From NCBI GenBank assembly GCA_947625545.1, contig CANQOW010000004.1:1-38328 (forward strand): a stretch of DNA of 38,328 nt, given 5' to 3'. The notes under the pieces were generated by a model. It did no database searches, was not told the origin of the DNA, and saw only the letters and a list, made by a program, of their open reading frames with translations. Positions 16,944 to 26,906 of the stretch are shown here, piece by piece (position 1 is the first letter of the stretch; every line of letters starts with the position of its first letter). Source of the DNA: an uncultured Clostridia bacterium (lineage in GTDB: Bacteria; Bacillota; Clostridia; TANB77; CAG-508). The position numbers and the translations under genes are program-made.

Positions 16944-17783
16944 ATGATTAAATTTACAAAAATGCATGGGCTAGGTAATGATTATGTATATATTGATTGT
17001 ACCAATGGTAACAATCAAATAAATAATGAATCAAACCTAGCTCAATTTGTTAGTAACAGACATTTTGGAATAGGCTCAGATGGTTTAATTTTAATATGCA
17101 ATAGTGATAAGGCAGATTTTAGAATGAAAATGTATAATGCAGATGGTAGTGAAGCAGAAATGTGTGGAAATGGAATAAGATGTGTTGGAAAATTTGTATA
17201 TGATAAAGGATTAACAACAAAAACTACAATAACTGTTGAAACATTAGCAGGAATCAAAATTTTAAGACTAAATGTAAAAAACGGAAAAGTAGAAACTGTT
17301 GAAGTAGATATGGGAGAACCAATATTAACTCAAAAATTAATTCCAGTTATATCAGATGAAGAAATAGTAAAAAATTTAAAAATAAAAGCAGAAGATAAAG
17401 AATTTATTTTTACATGCGTATCTATGGGTAATCCACATGCAATTACAGTAGTAGATAATGTAAAAAATTTTGAAGTAGAAAAATATGGAAAAGTATTAGA
17501 AGTAGATAAGCATTTTCCAAAAAGAAGTAATATAGAATTTATTGAAATAAAAGATAGAGAAAATATAAAAATGAGAGTATGGGAAAGAGGAGCAGGAGAA
17601 ACATTTGCCTGTGGAACTGGAGCATGTGCAACTGCTATTGCTTCATATTTAAATGGATTAACAAATAAAAAAGTAAATATAGAGTTATTAGGTGGAATAT
17701 TAAATATAGAATGGAAAGAAGATAATCATATATATATGACAGGACCTGCAACAACGGTTTTTGAAGGAGAATTTGAATATTAA
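16944..17783 (+). CDS. dapF: Diaminopimelate epimerase
   Basis: DapF converts LL- to meso-diaminopimelate, the peptidoglycan cross-linking residue and lysine precursor. The 279-residue product starts [15 protein letters not shown]. Its two catalytic Cys are C74 in [13 protein letters not shown] and C223 in [11 protein letters not shown], the acid-base pair of the cofactor-free mechanism. The ATG behind AAGGTGA was taken; an in-frame GTG nine bases upstream lies inside the ribosome binding site. It forms an operon with dapL, 18 bases downstream. Confidence 0.96.
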   Translation: MIKFTKMHGLGNDYVYIDCTNGNNQINNESNLAQFVSNRHFGIGSDGLILICNSDKADFRMKMYNADGSEAEMCGNGIRCVGKFVYDKGLTTKTTITVETLAGIKILRLNVKNGKVETVEVDMGEPILTQKLIPVISDEEIVKNLKIKAEDKEFIFTCVSMGNPHAITVVDNVKNFEVEKYGKVLEVDKHFPKRSNIEFIEIKDRENIKMRVWERGAGETFACGTGACATAIASYLNGLTNKKVNIELLGGILNIEWKEDNHIYMTGPATTVFEGEFEY

Positions 17784-17801
17784 ATAAAGGGAGGTAAATT
17801 T

Positions 17802-19028
17802 ATGATAAAAATTAATGAAAATTTTTTAGAATTACAAGAAAGTTATTTGTTTTCAACAATAGCAAAAAAAGTAAATGAATTTCAAAGAAATAATCCAGAC
17901 AAAAGAATAATAAAATTAGGGATAGGAGATGTTACATTACCAATTTCAAAAAGTGTTGCAAATGCAATGCATAATGCAGTTGATGAAATGCTAATTAAAG
18001 AAAAATTTAAAGGCTATGGACCAGAGCAAGGTTATGATTTTTTAAGAGAAAAAATAGTAGAATTTGAATATAAAAAAAGAGGAATAGATATAGAAAAAGA
18101 TGAAATATTTATATCAGATGGTGCAAAATGTGATACAGGAAATATAGGAGATATATTATCAAAAAATAATAAAGTAGCAATAACAGACCCAGTTTATCCA
18201 GTATATATAGATACAAATGTGATGGCAGGTAGAGCAGGAAAGTATAACAATGGAAAATATGAAAATATTGTATATATACCAACTACATCAGAAAATAATT
18301 TTGTACCAGACTTGCCAAAAGAAAAGGTAGATATGATTTATTTGTGCTTACCAAATAATCCAACAGGAACAGTATTAAATAAAGAACAGTTGAAAAAATG
18401 GGTAGATTATGCAATAGAAAATAAGTCTATAATATTATTCGACTCAGCCTATGAGGCATTTATAACAGAAGAAAATATTCCACATAGCATATATGAAATA
18501 GAAGGAGCAAAAAAAGTTGCAATAGAATTTAGAAGTTTTTCAAAAACTGCTGGATTTACAGGAATAAGATGTGCATATACAGTAGTTCCAAAAGAATTAA
18601 TGGGTTATACTGAAAGTGGAAAAGAAATAAGTTTAAATAAATTATGGAATAGAAGACATTGTACTAAATTTAATGGAGTTTCATATATTACACAAAAAGG
18701 TGCAGAAGCGGTTTATACAGAAGAAGGGCAGAAAGAAATAAAAGAAAATATAAAATACTATTTAGAAAATGCAAAAATAATTAGAGAAGGTTTAATAGAA
18801 GCAGGTTTTACAGTTTATGGTGGAAAAAATGCACCATATATTTGGTTAAAAGTGCCAAGTAATTATACATCATGGGAATTCTTTGATAAATTACTAAATG
18901 ATGTTTATGTAGTAGGAACACCGGGTTCAGGCTTTGGACCTAGCGGAGAAGGTTATTTTAGATTAACAGCTTTTGGTAGTAAAGAAAATACAATAGAGGC
19001 AATAGAAAGAATTAAAAAGATGAAATAA
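17802..19028 (+). CDS. dapL: LL-diaminopimelate aminotransferase
   Basis: This PLP enzyme makes LL-diaminopimelate directly from tetrahydrodipicolinate and glutamate, bypassing the acyl-blocked DAP branches. The 408 residues show the fold-type I pattern: [10 protein letters not shown] near the start, the family's [15 protein letters not shown], and [12 protein letters not shown]. The PLP lysine lies in [15 protein letters not shown] (about K248). AGGGAGG precedes the ATG. Together with dapF and the asd gene at 29123 it indicates meso-DAP peptidoglycan made through the aminotransferase pathway. A terminator follows. Confidence 0.95.
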   Translation: MIKINENFLELQESYLFSTIAKKVNEFQRNNPDKRIIKLGIGDVTLPISKSVANAMHNAVDEMLIKEKFKGYGPEQGYDFLREKIVEFEYKKRGIDIEKDEIFISDGAKCDTGNIGDILSKNNKVAITDPVYPVYIDTNVMAGRAGKYNNGKYENIVYIPTTSENNFVPDLPKEKVDMIYLCLPNNPTGTVLNKEQLKKWVDYAIENKSIILFDSAYEAFITEENIPHSIYEIEGAKKVAIEFRSFSKTAGFTGIRCAYTVVPKELMGYTESGKEISLNKLWNRRHCTKFNGVSYITQKGAEAVYTEEGQKEIKENIKYYLENAKIIREGLIEAGFTVYGGKNAPYIWLKVPSNYTSWEFFDKLLNDVYVVGTPGSGFGPSGEGYFRLTAFGSKENTIEAIERIKKMK

Positions 19029-19040
19029 AAATAATTAATA

Positions 19041-19067
19041 AAAGTTGGCATTTATGCCAACTTTTTA
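19041..19067 (+). terminator. Intrinsic terminator after dapL
   Basis: AAAGTTGGCA and TGCCAACTTT form a 10-pair stem with a short loop followed by TTTTT. Confidence 0.88.
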
Positions 19068-19096
19068 TTGACTAAATCCTTGAATTATATTATAAT
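19068..19096 (+). promoter_or_regulatory. Promoter of hisS-pheS-pheT
   Basis: TTGACT (19068-19073), a 17-base spacer and TATAAT (19091-19096). The leader is only about 40 bases, too short for a T-box. Confidence 0.75.
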
Positions 19097-19140
19097 ATAC
19101 GAGTATAAAAAGGTAAAAAAAGAAAGGAGTGTAATAAAAA

Positions 19141-20448
19141 ATGAAAATAACACCAAAAACATTACCAGGCTTTATGGAATTATTACCACAAGACCAAATA
19201 CTATTTAATGAAATGAAAGAAAAAATACAAAAAAACTATGAAAAATATGGATTTATACCATTAGACACTCCAATAATAGAATCAGCAGAAATATTACTTG
19301 CAAAAGCAGGAGGAGAAACAGAAAAACAAATATATAGATTTAATAAAGGAGAAAACGACTTAGCACTAAGATTTGATTTAACTGTACCACTTGCAAAATA
19401 TGTTGCAAAAAACTATAATGAACTAACATTTCCATTTAGAAGATACCAAATAGGAAAAGTATATAGAGGAGAAAAAGCACAAAGAGGTAGATTTAGAGAA
19501 TTTTATCAATGCGATATAGATATTATTGGAGATGGAGAATTAGGAATAATTAATGATGCAGAATTACCAAGCATAATATATACAACATTTAAAGAATTAG
19601 GATTTGAAAAATTTAAAATAAGAATAAACAATAGAAAAATTTTAAACGGAATTTTTGAAGAACTTAACCTAAAAGAAAAATCAGTAGAAGTAATGAGAAT
19701 AATAGATAAAATTGCAAAAATAGGTAATGAAGCAGTAAAAGAAGAACTAAGAAAACTAGAAATAGAAGAAAAATCAATTGAAAAAATAATGCAATTTATA
19801 TTAATAGAAGGCACAACAGACGAAAAACTAAAAGCAATAGAAAAACTAGAAATAAAAAACGAACTATTTAATTTAGGTGTAGCAGAATTAAAAGAAGTTA
19901 TAAAAAACATAAGATATTTTGGAATACCAGAAAACAACTTCAAAATAGATTACTCAATAGCAAGAGGCTTAGATTATTACACAGGAACAGTTTATGAAAC
20001 ATTTTTTGATGATTATGAAGAATTAGGAAGCGTATGTTCAGGTGGAAGATATGAAAACTTAGCAGAAAATTATACAGACAAAAAACTTCCGGGAGTTGGA
20101 ATATCAATAGGCTTAACACGATTATTTGACCAATTAAATAACTTAAAACTAATAACAAGTGAAGAAAAATCAATTTCAAAAGTTTTAGTAATATCAATGT
20201 GTGAAAATGATGATGGAATAACTCTAAAAACAGCAACAGAATTAAGAAAAGCAAATATAAATACACAAATATATTTTGAAGATAAAAAAATAAAAGCAAA
20301 ATTCAAATATGCAGATAAATTACAAATCCCTTATGTAGTAATAATAGGAGAAGATGAAATAAAAACAAATACAGTTACATTAAAAAATATGAAAACAGGA
20401 GAACAAGAAACATTAAAAATTGAAGATGTAATTAAAAAAATAAGTTAA
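19141..20448 (+). CDS. hisS: Histidyl-tRNA synthetase
   Basis: This class II synthetase charges tRNA-His. Across 435 residues it shows motif 1 near GFIPLDTPIIESAEILLAK, motif 2 in FRRYQIGKVYRGEKAQRGRF, and the histidine-specific RGLDYYTGTVYE (HisA). Motif 3 is around PGVGISIGLTRL, with the C-terminal anticodon-binding domain after it. GAAAGGAG lies before the ATG. pheS and pheT follow with short gaps on the same strand. Confidence 0.96.
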   Translation: MKITPKTLPGFMELLPQDQILFNEMKEKIQKNYEKYGFIPLDTPIIESAEILLAKAGGETEKQIYRFNKGENDLALRFDLTVPLAKYVAKNYNELTFPFRRYQIGKVYRGEKAQRGRFREFYQCDIDIIGDGELGIINDAELPSIIYTTFKELGFEKFKIRINNRKILNGIFEELNLKEKSVEVMRIIDKIAKIGNEAVKEELRKLEIEEKSIEKIMQFILIEGTTDEKLKAIEKLEIKNELFNLGVAELKEVIKNIRYFGIPENNFKIDYSIARGLDYYTGTVYETFFDDYEELGSVCSGGRYENLAENYTDKKLPGVGISIGLTRLFDQLNNLKLITSEEKSISKVLVISMCENDDGITLKTATELRKANINTQIYFEDKKIKAKFKYADKLQIPYVVIIGEDEIKTNTVTLKNMKTGEQETLKIEDVIKKIS

Positions 20449-20495
20449 AATTTTAATATTAAAAAATAACTTTTAAAGAGAAAGGAAAATAGAAA

Positions 20496-21545
20496 ATGCA
20501 AGAAAAATTAGCAGAAATAAGAAAAAATGCAAAAGAAAAAATAGGCTCAGTAATAGATTTACAAGGTTTAAATGAATTAAAAGTAAAGTTCCTAGGAAAA
20601 AAAGGAGAACTTACAGAAATATTAAGAAGTATGGGAACAATAAGTGCAGAAGAAAGACCAAAATTTGGTAGTTTAGTAAATGAAGTAAGAAATGAAATAG
20701 AAGAAGCAATAAAAACTGCAGAAGAAAATTTAAAAGAGAAAGAATTAGAGCAAAAATTAGAAAAAGAAAAAATAGACATTACATTACCAAGCACAAAAAT
20801 AAAAAGAGGAAGTAAACACCCATTAAATAGAGTAATAGAAGAAATAGAAGACCTATTTGTGTCAATGGGATATGATGTAGTTGCTGGACCAGAACTAGAA
20901 ACAGACGAATTTTGTTTTGAAAGATTAAACTTACCTTATGGACACCCTGCAAGAGATATGCAAGACAGTTTCTATATTACAGATACATTGCTATTAAGAA
21001 CACAAACATCAGCAGTTCAAGCAAGAGTAATGTTAGCAAACGAAGAAAAAACACCAATAAGAATGATATGCACAGGAAAAACATATAGAAGAGAAGATGA
21101 TGCAACACACTCACATCAATTTAACCAAGTAGAAGGTTTAGTAATAGATAAGAAAGAAAAAAATGTATCATTAGCAGACTTAAAAGGAACATTAGAAGTA
21201 TTAGTAAAAAAATTATTAGGAGAAAACTTACAACTACGTTTTAGGCCTAGTTATTTCCCATTTACAGAACCATCTTATGAAGTAGATGTAACATGCTTTA
21301 AATGTGGAGGAAAAGGTTGCCCTTTATGTAAAAAAACAGGTTGGATAGAAGTATTAGGAGCAGGAATAGTACATCCTAATGTGTTAAAATTAAATGGATA
21401 TGACCCAGAAAAATATTCAGGCTTTGCATTTGGAACAGGATTAGACAGATTAGCAATGTTTAAATATGCAATACCAGATATGAGATTATTATACACAAAC
21501 GATATAAGATTTTTAAGTCAATTTGATAGAAAGGATGAAGCATAA
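20496..21545 (+). CDS. pheS: Phenylalanyl-tRNA synthetase alpha subunit
   Basis: PheS carries the catalytic core of the alpha2beta2 enzyme. The 349 residues include an N-terminal coiled coil (about 1-90), then RTQTSAVQARVM. Motif 2 is ICTGKTYRREDDATHSHQFN and motif 3 is GFAFGTGLDRLAMF. A Cys-rich loop near CFKCGGKGCPLCKKTGW is usual for this subunit. GAAAGG precedes the ATG. The stop overlaps the pheT start by one base (TAATG), so the two are translationally coupled. Confidence 0.97.
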   Translation: MQEKLAEIRKNAKEKIGSVIDLQGLNELKVKFLGKKGELTEILRSMGTISAEERPKFGSLVNEVRNEIEEAIKTAEENLKEKELEQKLEKEKIDITLPSTKIKRGSKHPLNRVIEEIEDLFVSMGYDVVAGPELETDEFCFERLNLPYGHPARDMQDSFYITDTLLLRTQTSAVQARVMLANEEKTPIRMICTGKTYRREDDATHSHQFNQVEGLVIDKKEKNVSLADLKGTLEVLVKKLLGENLQLRFRPSYFPFTEPSYEVDVTCFKCGGKGCPLCKKTGWIEVLGAGIVHPNVLKLNGYDPEKYSGFAFGTGLDRLAMFKYAIPDMRLLYTNDIRFLSQFDRKDEA

Positions 21546-23914
21546 TGAAATTAAGTTTAAACTTTGTAAAAGATTATATAGATATAGACACAGATATAAA
21601 AACATTAGCAGAAGATATGACAAGAGTAGGAAATGAATATGACTCAGCAGAAAAATTTATAAATGCAACAGAATTAGTAATAGGAGAAGTAAAAACATGT
21701 GAAATGCACCCAGATTCAGACCATTTACATGTATGTACAGTAGATATAGGTGATGAAATCTTAAATATAGTATGTGGTGCACCAAATGTTAGAAAAGGTT
21801 TAAAAGTTATAGTAGCAAAAGCAGGAGCAACATTACCGGGAGATGTAAAAATAAAAAAAGGAATGATACGTGGAGTTGAATCTAATGGAATGCTTTGTTC
21901 AATACAAGAATTAGGAATAGAGCATAAATTCTTAACAGAAGCAGATAAAAATGGAATATGTGAATTAGGAGAAGATGCGGTAGTAGGAGAAGATCCAATA
22001 AAATATCTAGGCTTTGATGATAGTGTTATAGACTTTGAATTAACAGCAAATAGAGGAGATTTATTAAGTATTTTAGGAATGGCTTATGAAATAGGAGCAA
22101 TTTATGATAAAACACCAAAACCAATAGATACTACATACTCTGAAAGTGGAGAAGATATAAATAATAATTTTAAAATAGAAATAAAAACAGAAAACTGCAA
22201 AGCATTCTTAGCAAAAAAAGTATTAAATGTTACAATAAAAGAAAGTCCAAAATTCATTAAAAATAGACTAATGGCATCAGGAATAAGACCAATAAACAAT
22301 GTAGTAGATATAAGTAACTATGTAATGTTAGAAACAGGTCAACCATTACATTTTTATGATGCAGATAAATTAGGAAACAAAATAATAGTAAGAATGGCAG
22401 AAGAAAATGAAAAACTTACAACATTAGATGGAATAGAAAGAACATTAGATAAAAATGATATAGTAATAGCAAACGAAAAAGAAGCAATAGGTCTAGCCGG
22501 AGTAATGGGAGGATTAGATACAGAAGTAGAAAACGATACAAAAAATATTTTAATAGAATCAGCAATATTTGATTCTATAAAAGTAAGATTAACATCTAAG
22601 AAAATTCTAAGAAGTGAAGCAAGTAACAGATTTGAAAAAGGATTAGATTCAAATAGAACATATATGGCAATAGATAGAGCATGTAATTTACTAGAAAAAT
22701 ATGCAGATGCAAAAGTAGTTACAGGAATGGCAGTATATGATAAAACAGAAAAAGAAGATAAAATAATAGATATAACATATAATCAAATAAATTCAGTATT
22801 AGGCTTTAATGTACCTAATGAAGAAATACTAAATGTATTTAGAAAATTAGGATTTACATATACATTAAATGGAGAAACAATTTCTGTTAAAGTGCCTAGA
22901 AGAAGAATAGATATATCAATAAAAGAAGACTTAATAGAGGAAGTAGGCCGTATATATGGACTAGATAATATAGAAGGCAAACTTCCAGTAGTAGATATGA
23001 AACAAGGAAGTTTTGATAAAACTACAAGAGAAATAAGAAATAAAATGGTAACATTAGGTCTAAACGAAACTTTATCTTACATATTAATAAATGATAAAGA
23101 AGTAAAAAAATACACAACAGATGAATTTGAAGAATTAAGATTATTAGACCCAATTACAGAAGATAGAAATACATTAAGATATAGCATAATACCTTCATTA
23201 ATGAAAATATATGAATACAATAAATCACATAACCAAAAAGATATTTCAATATTTGAAATAGGAAAAGGTTTCTTTAAGAAAAATGGAGAATATGGAGAAA
23301 ACTTAAAGCTATGTTGTCTAATGACAGGAAATTATTATTTAGGAGTTGATAATAAAAAGAAAGTAGATTTCTATATAATAAAAGGTATTGCAGAAGAAAT
23401 TTTAAATTATTTAGGTTATGAAAATAGATATAGTTTTGTAGTAAAAAATAAATTACCAAAAGAATTTCACCCATATCAAACAGCAGAAATATCTGTTAAT
23501 AATGATATTGTAGGTATTATAGGAAAATTACACCCTAACATTTCAAAAGAAGATGTATATGTATTTGAAATTAATTTAGATAAATTATTAGATAAAAAAG
23601 TTAGTAAAATGAAATATAAAGAAATATCAAAATATCCAACAATAAGTAAAGATATTGCAATGGTAATAGATAAAGATATTTCTTCACAAGAAATTTCTAT
23701 GGCAATAAAAAAATCAGCAGGTTCATTATTATTATCAACAGAAGTATTTGATGTATATAATGGTAAAGGAATAGATTTTAATAAAAAGAGTATAGCATTT
23801 TCTTTATTATTTGGTGCACAAGATAGAACTTTAACTGATGAAGAAATTAATAATATTATGAATAAAATTATAGAGAGTTTAGAGAAAAAATTTAATGCAG
23901 AATTAAGAAAATAA
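21545..23914 (+). CDS. pheT: Phenylalanyl-tRNA synthetase beta subunit
   Basis: The 789-residue beta subunit begins MKLSLNFVKDYIDID and carries the EMAP-like tRNA-binding OB fold (CEMHPDSDHLHVCTVDIGD, later NIVCGAPNVRKG). The B3/B4 editing module follows (VVDISNYVMLETGQPLHFYD), then B5 and a catalytic-like core. The C-terminal ferredoxin-fold anticodon-binding domain begins near SKYPTISKDIAMVID and ends at LEKKFNAELRK. Its start codon overlaps the pheS stop. The 210 bases that follow contain repeat copy 2. Confidence 0.97.
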   Translation: MKLSLNFVKDYIDIDTDIKTLAEDMTRVGNEYDSAEKFINATELVIGEVKTCEMHPDSDHLHVCTVDIGDEILNIVCGAPNVRKGLKVIVAKAGATLPGDVKIKKGMIRGVESNGMLCSIQELGIEHKFLTEADKNGICELGEDAVVGEDPIKYLGFDDSVIDFELTANRGDLLSILGMAYEIGAIYDKTPKPIDTTYSESGEDINNNFKIEIKTENCKAFLAKKVLNVTIKESPKFIKNRLMASGIRPINNVVDISNYVMLETGQPLHFYDADKLGNKIIVRMAEENEKLTTLDGIERTLDKNDIVIANEKEAIGLAGVMGGLDTEVENDTKNILIESAIFDSIKVRLTSKKILRSEASNRFEKGLDSNRTYMAIDRACNLLEKYADAKVVTGMAVYDKTEKEDKIIDITYNQINSVLGFNVPNEEILNVFRKLGFTYTLNGETISVKVPRRRIDISIKEDLIEEVGRIYGLDNIEGKLPVVDMKQGSFDKTTREIRNKMVTLGLNETLSYILINDKEVKKYTTDEFEELRLLDPITEDRNTLRYSIIPSLMKIYEYNKSHNQKDISIFEIGKGFFKKNGEYGENLKLCCLMTGNYYLGVDNKKKVDFYIIKGIAEEILNYLGYENRYSFVVKNKLPKEFHPYQTAEISVNNDIVGIIGKLHPNISKEDVYVFEINLDKLLDKKVSKMKYKEISKYPTISKDIAMVIDKDISSQEISMAIKKSAGSLLLSTEVFDVYNGKGIDFNKKSIAFSLLFGAQDRTLTDEEINNIMNKIIESLEKKFNAELRK

Positions 23915-23984
23915 ACGTGTAACATTAAAAAAGCCTATTTTTTATTGTATAGGAAAAATCGAAGAATTTTCTTATAGTAGTTAG

Positions 23985-24099
23985 ATTTAGAGTTCTAATA
24001 TATATTTGTTCTCAAGAAAATTCGTCAGGTTATAGGGTAATCCGTAAGCAGCAGGCTTAACGAACTTTTCTTTCGAAAAATATATATTAAACTCTAAAT
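23985..24099. repeat. Dispersed palindromic repeat, copy 2
   Basis: The same core as at 4606-4778 (ttgttctcaagaaaa, gggtaatccgtaagcagcag, cttttctttcgaaaaata). Its own outer arms are atttagagttctaata on the left and tattaaactctaaat on the right. In the inner stem this copy has TTCGT opposite ACGAA where copies 1 and 3 have TTTGT opposite ACAAA, a compensatory pair change. It lies in the pheT-murI gap. Confidence 0.85.
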
Positions 24100-24124
24100 A
24101 ATTAAAAAAATTGGAGGAATTATT

Positions 24125-24916
24125 TTGAATAAACAGCAAATTGGAATGTTTGATTCAGGAGTGGGAGGTTTAACTGTATTTTCTGAGGTTATAAAGTGTT
24201 TGCCAAATGAAGATATTATATATTTAGGAGATACAAAAAACTTTCCTTATGGTTCTAAATCAAAAGAAGCAATTATAGAATTATCTAAAAAATGTGTAGA
24301 TTTTTTAATATCAAAAAATGTTAAATTAATAATAATTGCTTGTGGTACTGCTACAAGCCAGAGTTTAGAAGAATTACGTAAAATTTATAATATTCCAATA
24401 ATAGGTATAATTGAGCCAACTATTGATTATTTAAAAGAAAAAAAGGTAAAAAATGTTGGGATAATTGCAACACAAGGTACAATAAAAAGTAATGCTTGGG
24501 AAAATTATATTAAAAAAAGTATAAAAGATGTAAATGTATATAATAAAGCATGTTCGCTATTAGCACCAATGGCAGAAGAAGGTTGGGTTAATAATGATGT
24601 TGCATATTATACAATTAAAGAATATATGAAAGATTTTAAAAATATAGATACACTTATATTAGGTTGTACACATTACCCTTTATTTAAAGATTTAATAAAA
24701 GAAGAATTAGGGGAAAATGTTGATATTGTAAATACAGGTGAAAAATTAGCAAAGTATTTAAAAAGGTATTTAATACAAAACAATATAGAAAATGTTAATA
24801 AAGAGCCAAAATATAATTTATATTTAACAGATACAGAATGTAATTTTATAAATGTTGCAAACAAGTTATTACAAAATAATAAAATAGAAAAAATAAATAA
24901 AGTAAATTTAAATTAA
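24125..24916 (+). CDS. murI: Glutamate racemase
   Basis: MurI makes D-glutamate for peptidoglycan. The 263 residues begin IGMFDSGVGGLTV. The two catalytic Cys are C73 in IACGTATSQSLEEL and C181 in LGCTHYPLFKDL; the family's YLGDTKNFPYG is also present. The start is a TTG with GGAGG seven bases upstream; the next in-frame ATG (codon 8) would remove part of the first strand, so TTG is preferred. Repeat copy 2 ends 25 bases upstream of the start and would lie in the leader if transcription comes from pheT. Confidence 0.94.
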   Translation: MNKQQIGMFDSGVGGLTVFSEVIKCLPNEDIIYLGDTKNFPYGSKSKEAIIELSKKCVDFLISKNVKLIIIACGTATSQSLEELRKIYNIPIIGIIEPTIDYLKEKKVKNVGIIATQGTIKSNAWENYIKKSIKDVNVYNKACSLLAPMAEEGWVNNDVAYYTIKEYMKDFKNIDTLILGCTHYPLFKDLIKEELGENVDIVNTGEKLAKYLKRYLIQNNIENVNKEPKYNLYLTDTECNFINVANKLLQNNKIEKINKVNLN

Positions 24917-24993
24917 AAATTGCATATCGTAAAGTTATAAAAATATCATTAAAATTGTAATAATTAAAAAAATAATTTTTAGGAGGAAATATA

Positions 24994-26199
24994 ATGGATA
25001 TAGAAAATACATTAAAAATAATGTTAAAAGGAACAGCAGCACACACAGAAAAAGAAGAAATAATAGAAAAGTTAAAATCAGTTGAAAAAGAAAATAGACC
25101 ACTTAGAATAAAGTTAGGTTTAGATCCATCAGCACCAGATATACATATAGGACATGCAGTTGTTTTAAGAAAAATAAAACAATTACAAGATTTAGGGCAT
25201 GAAGCAATAATAATTATTGGAGATTTTACAGGAATGATAGGAGACCCAACAGGAAAATCTAAAACTAGAAAACAATTAACAAAAGAACAAGTTGAAGAAA
25301 ATGCTAAAACATATATGGAACAAATATTTAAAGTTTTAGATCCTAAAAAAACAACTGTAAAATTTAATAGTGAATGGTTAGGAAAAATGACATTTAGAGA
25401 TGTAATAGACTTATCTTGTAAATGTACAGTTGCAAGAATGTTAGAAAGAGATGATTTTAAAAATAGATATGAAAGTAATCAACCAATAGCAGTACATGAA
25501 TTTTTTTATCCATTAATGCAAGCCTATGATTCTGTTGCAGTAAAAGCAGATTTAGAATTAGGTGGTACAGATCAAACATTTAATATTTTAATGGGAAGAA
25601 ATATTCAAAAAGATTTTGGACAAGAACCTCAAATAACTTTATTTATGCCTATAATTGAAGGCCTAGATGGTGTAAATAAAATGAGTAAAAGCTTAGGTAA
25701 TTACATTGGTGTTAATGAAGATGCAAATACAATGTTTGAAAAAGTGATGAAGGTTCCAGATAATTTAATTATTAGATATTTTGAATTATGTACAGATGTT
25801 CACCCAAATGATATAGAAAAAATAAAAGAAAGATTAGAAGCGGGAGAAAACCCAAGAAATATTAAAATGGAATTAGCATATACAATTACTGAATTATATC
25901 ATACAAAACAAGAGGCAGAAAATGCAAAAGAACATTTTATAACAGCATATACAGAACAAAAAGCACCAGAAGATATACCTGTTTTAACAATAAATAAAGA
26001 TAATGATATTGGAAATGCAGTATTAGATGCAATTTTGACAACAGGAAAATATCAATCAAAAGGAGAAATAAAAAGATTATTTGCACAAGGTGCAGTAAAA
26101 TATAACGGAGAAAAAGTTACAGATTTTAAATTAATTACAGAACTTACAGGAGATAGTATTTTGCAAATAGGTAAAGGAAATTTCTATAAATTAATTTAA
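24994..26199 (+). CDS. tyrS: Tyrosyl-tRNA synthetase
   Basis: This class I synthetase charges tRNA-Tyr. The 401 residues have the HIGH motif DIHIGH (HIGH at 51-54) and KMSKS at about 229-233 (VNKMSKSLGNYIG). A C-terminal S4 RNA-binding domain (about 340-401) contains GEIKRLFAQGAVKYNGEKV. Lack of the TyrRS-B-type long insert and the KMSKS form fit the TyrZ-like group; this is inference. TAGGAGG precedes the ATG. No T-box is seen in the 77-base gap after murI. Confidence 0.95.
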   Translation: MDIENTLKIMLKGTAAHTEKEEIIEKLKSVEKENRPLRIKLGLDPSAPDIHIGHAVVLRKIKQLQDLGHEAIIIIGDFTGMIGDPTGKSKTRKQLTKEQVEENAKTYMEQIFKVLDPKKTTVKFNSEWLGKMTFRDVIDLSCKCTVARMLERDDFKNRYESNQPIAVHEFFYPLMQAYDSVAVKADLELGGTDQTFNILMGRNIQKDFGQEPQITLFMPIIEGLDGVNKMSKSLGNYIGVNEDANTMFEKVMKVPDNLIIRYFELCTDVHPNDIEKIKERLEAGENPRNIKMELAYTITELYHTKQEAENAKEHFITAYTEQKAPEDIPVLTINKDNDIGNAVLDAILTTGKYQSKGEIKRLFAQGAVKYNGEKVTDFKLITELTGDSILQIGKGNFYKLI

Positions 26200-26205
26200 A
26201 TAAAT

Positions 26206-26388
26206 AAAAAAGTTTTAAATTATTATTTTAAATTGTACACTTAAACCTATTTTTTGTAGTATTTTTTTCAAAATAATTCTGACACGCTCACGGGTATTCC
26301 CCGCCTCAAAGGGCTGTCAGACATTATTTTTCAAAAAATATACAAAAAGGTTTAAGAAATTAATTTATCTTAATAATTTAAAACTTTT
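26206..26388. repeat. 183-base nested hairpin between convergent genes
   Basis: Outer arms AAAAGTTTTAAATTATTA and TAATAATTTAAAACTTTT enclose a second pair: CTTAAACCTATTTTTTGTAG on the left and TACAAAAAGGTTTAAG on the right, continuing to TCTGACA/TGTCAGA. The GC-rich tip (26285-26313) can form two small stems, CGGG-tatt-CCCCG and CCTcaaaGGG, giving a three-way junction. It fills most of the 195-base gap between tyrS and the XRE gene and could terminate both. Its core differs from the dispersed repeat, but the palindrome-within-palindrome build is the same. Confidence 0.7.
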
Positions 26389-26394
26389 ATCATT

Positions 26395-26718
26395 TTATCC
26401 ATTTACAATTATTTTTGCAATTTCAAAGATTTGCTTTCTTTTTTCTGGTGGACAATCTTTTAACAAAGAATTAAATTCTTCAGTTAAATAACTAGCAGAA
26501 TTTTCAGAAGTACCACCTAAAACATATGCTTCAGAAACACCTGTTATATCGCATATTTCATTCAATCTAACTAAATTGATACGAGTTTTACCACTTTCAA
26601 TTCTACTTAAAAATGCTATAGAAACATTAATTTTTTCAGCAAGTTGGTCTTGTGTTAAACCTTTTGCTAATCTAGCATTTCTTAATCTTTCTCCCATTAT
26701 CTTATAATCTAAAGCCAT
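26395..26718 (-). CDS. XRE-family helix-turn-helix regulator
   Basis: The 107-residue protein has a Cro/C1-type HTH at about 8-62: MGERLRNARLAKGLTQDQLA, recognition helix around VSIAFLSRIESGKT, then LNEICDITGVSEAYVLGG. The C-terminal extension (SLLKDCPPEKRKQIFEIAKI) is short and helical, as in SinR-like or other stand-alone clostridial regulators. GAGG precedes the ATG; an in-frame TTG three codons upstream is less likely. It is divergent from the cysteine desulfurase gene, so it may control it or itself from the 188-base gap; no operator was identified. Confidence 0.85.
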   Translation of the reverse strand: MALDYKIMGERLRNARLAKGLTQDQLAEKINVSIAFLSRIESGKTRINLVRLNEICDITGVSEAYVLGGTSENSASYLTEEFNSLLKDCPPEKRKQIFEIAKIIVNG

Positions 26719-26906
26719 TTTTATCAACCTCTTTCTAAAAATATTTACTATACGATTAAATATAGCATTTCTCTTAGCAAGATAGAAGAAACACCATTGT
26801 TAATGTTTACTGGTAGTATAAAAATTATGCATAAAAATAGAAATGTTAATTATAAATTTATGCCAAATACATATAATATAATAAAAAGTTTTGAAGGTGA
26901 GATAAT

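Noticed and set aside
19506-20306. Long minus-strand ORFs across hisS
   Set aside because: They are mirror frames of a clear synthetase gene, with Phe/Ser/Leu-rich translations typical of AT-rich antisense.
23915-23984. Intrinsic terminator directly after pheT
   Set aside because: The hairpin CCTAT...ATAGG has its A run on the right on the + strand and would only work as a terminator on the minus strand, where no gene ends.
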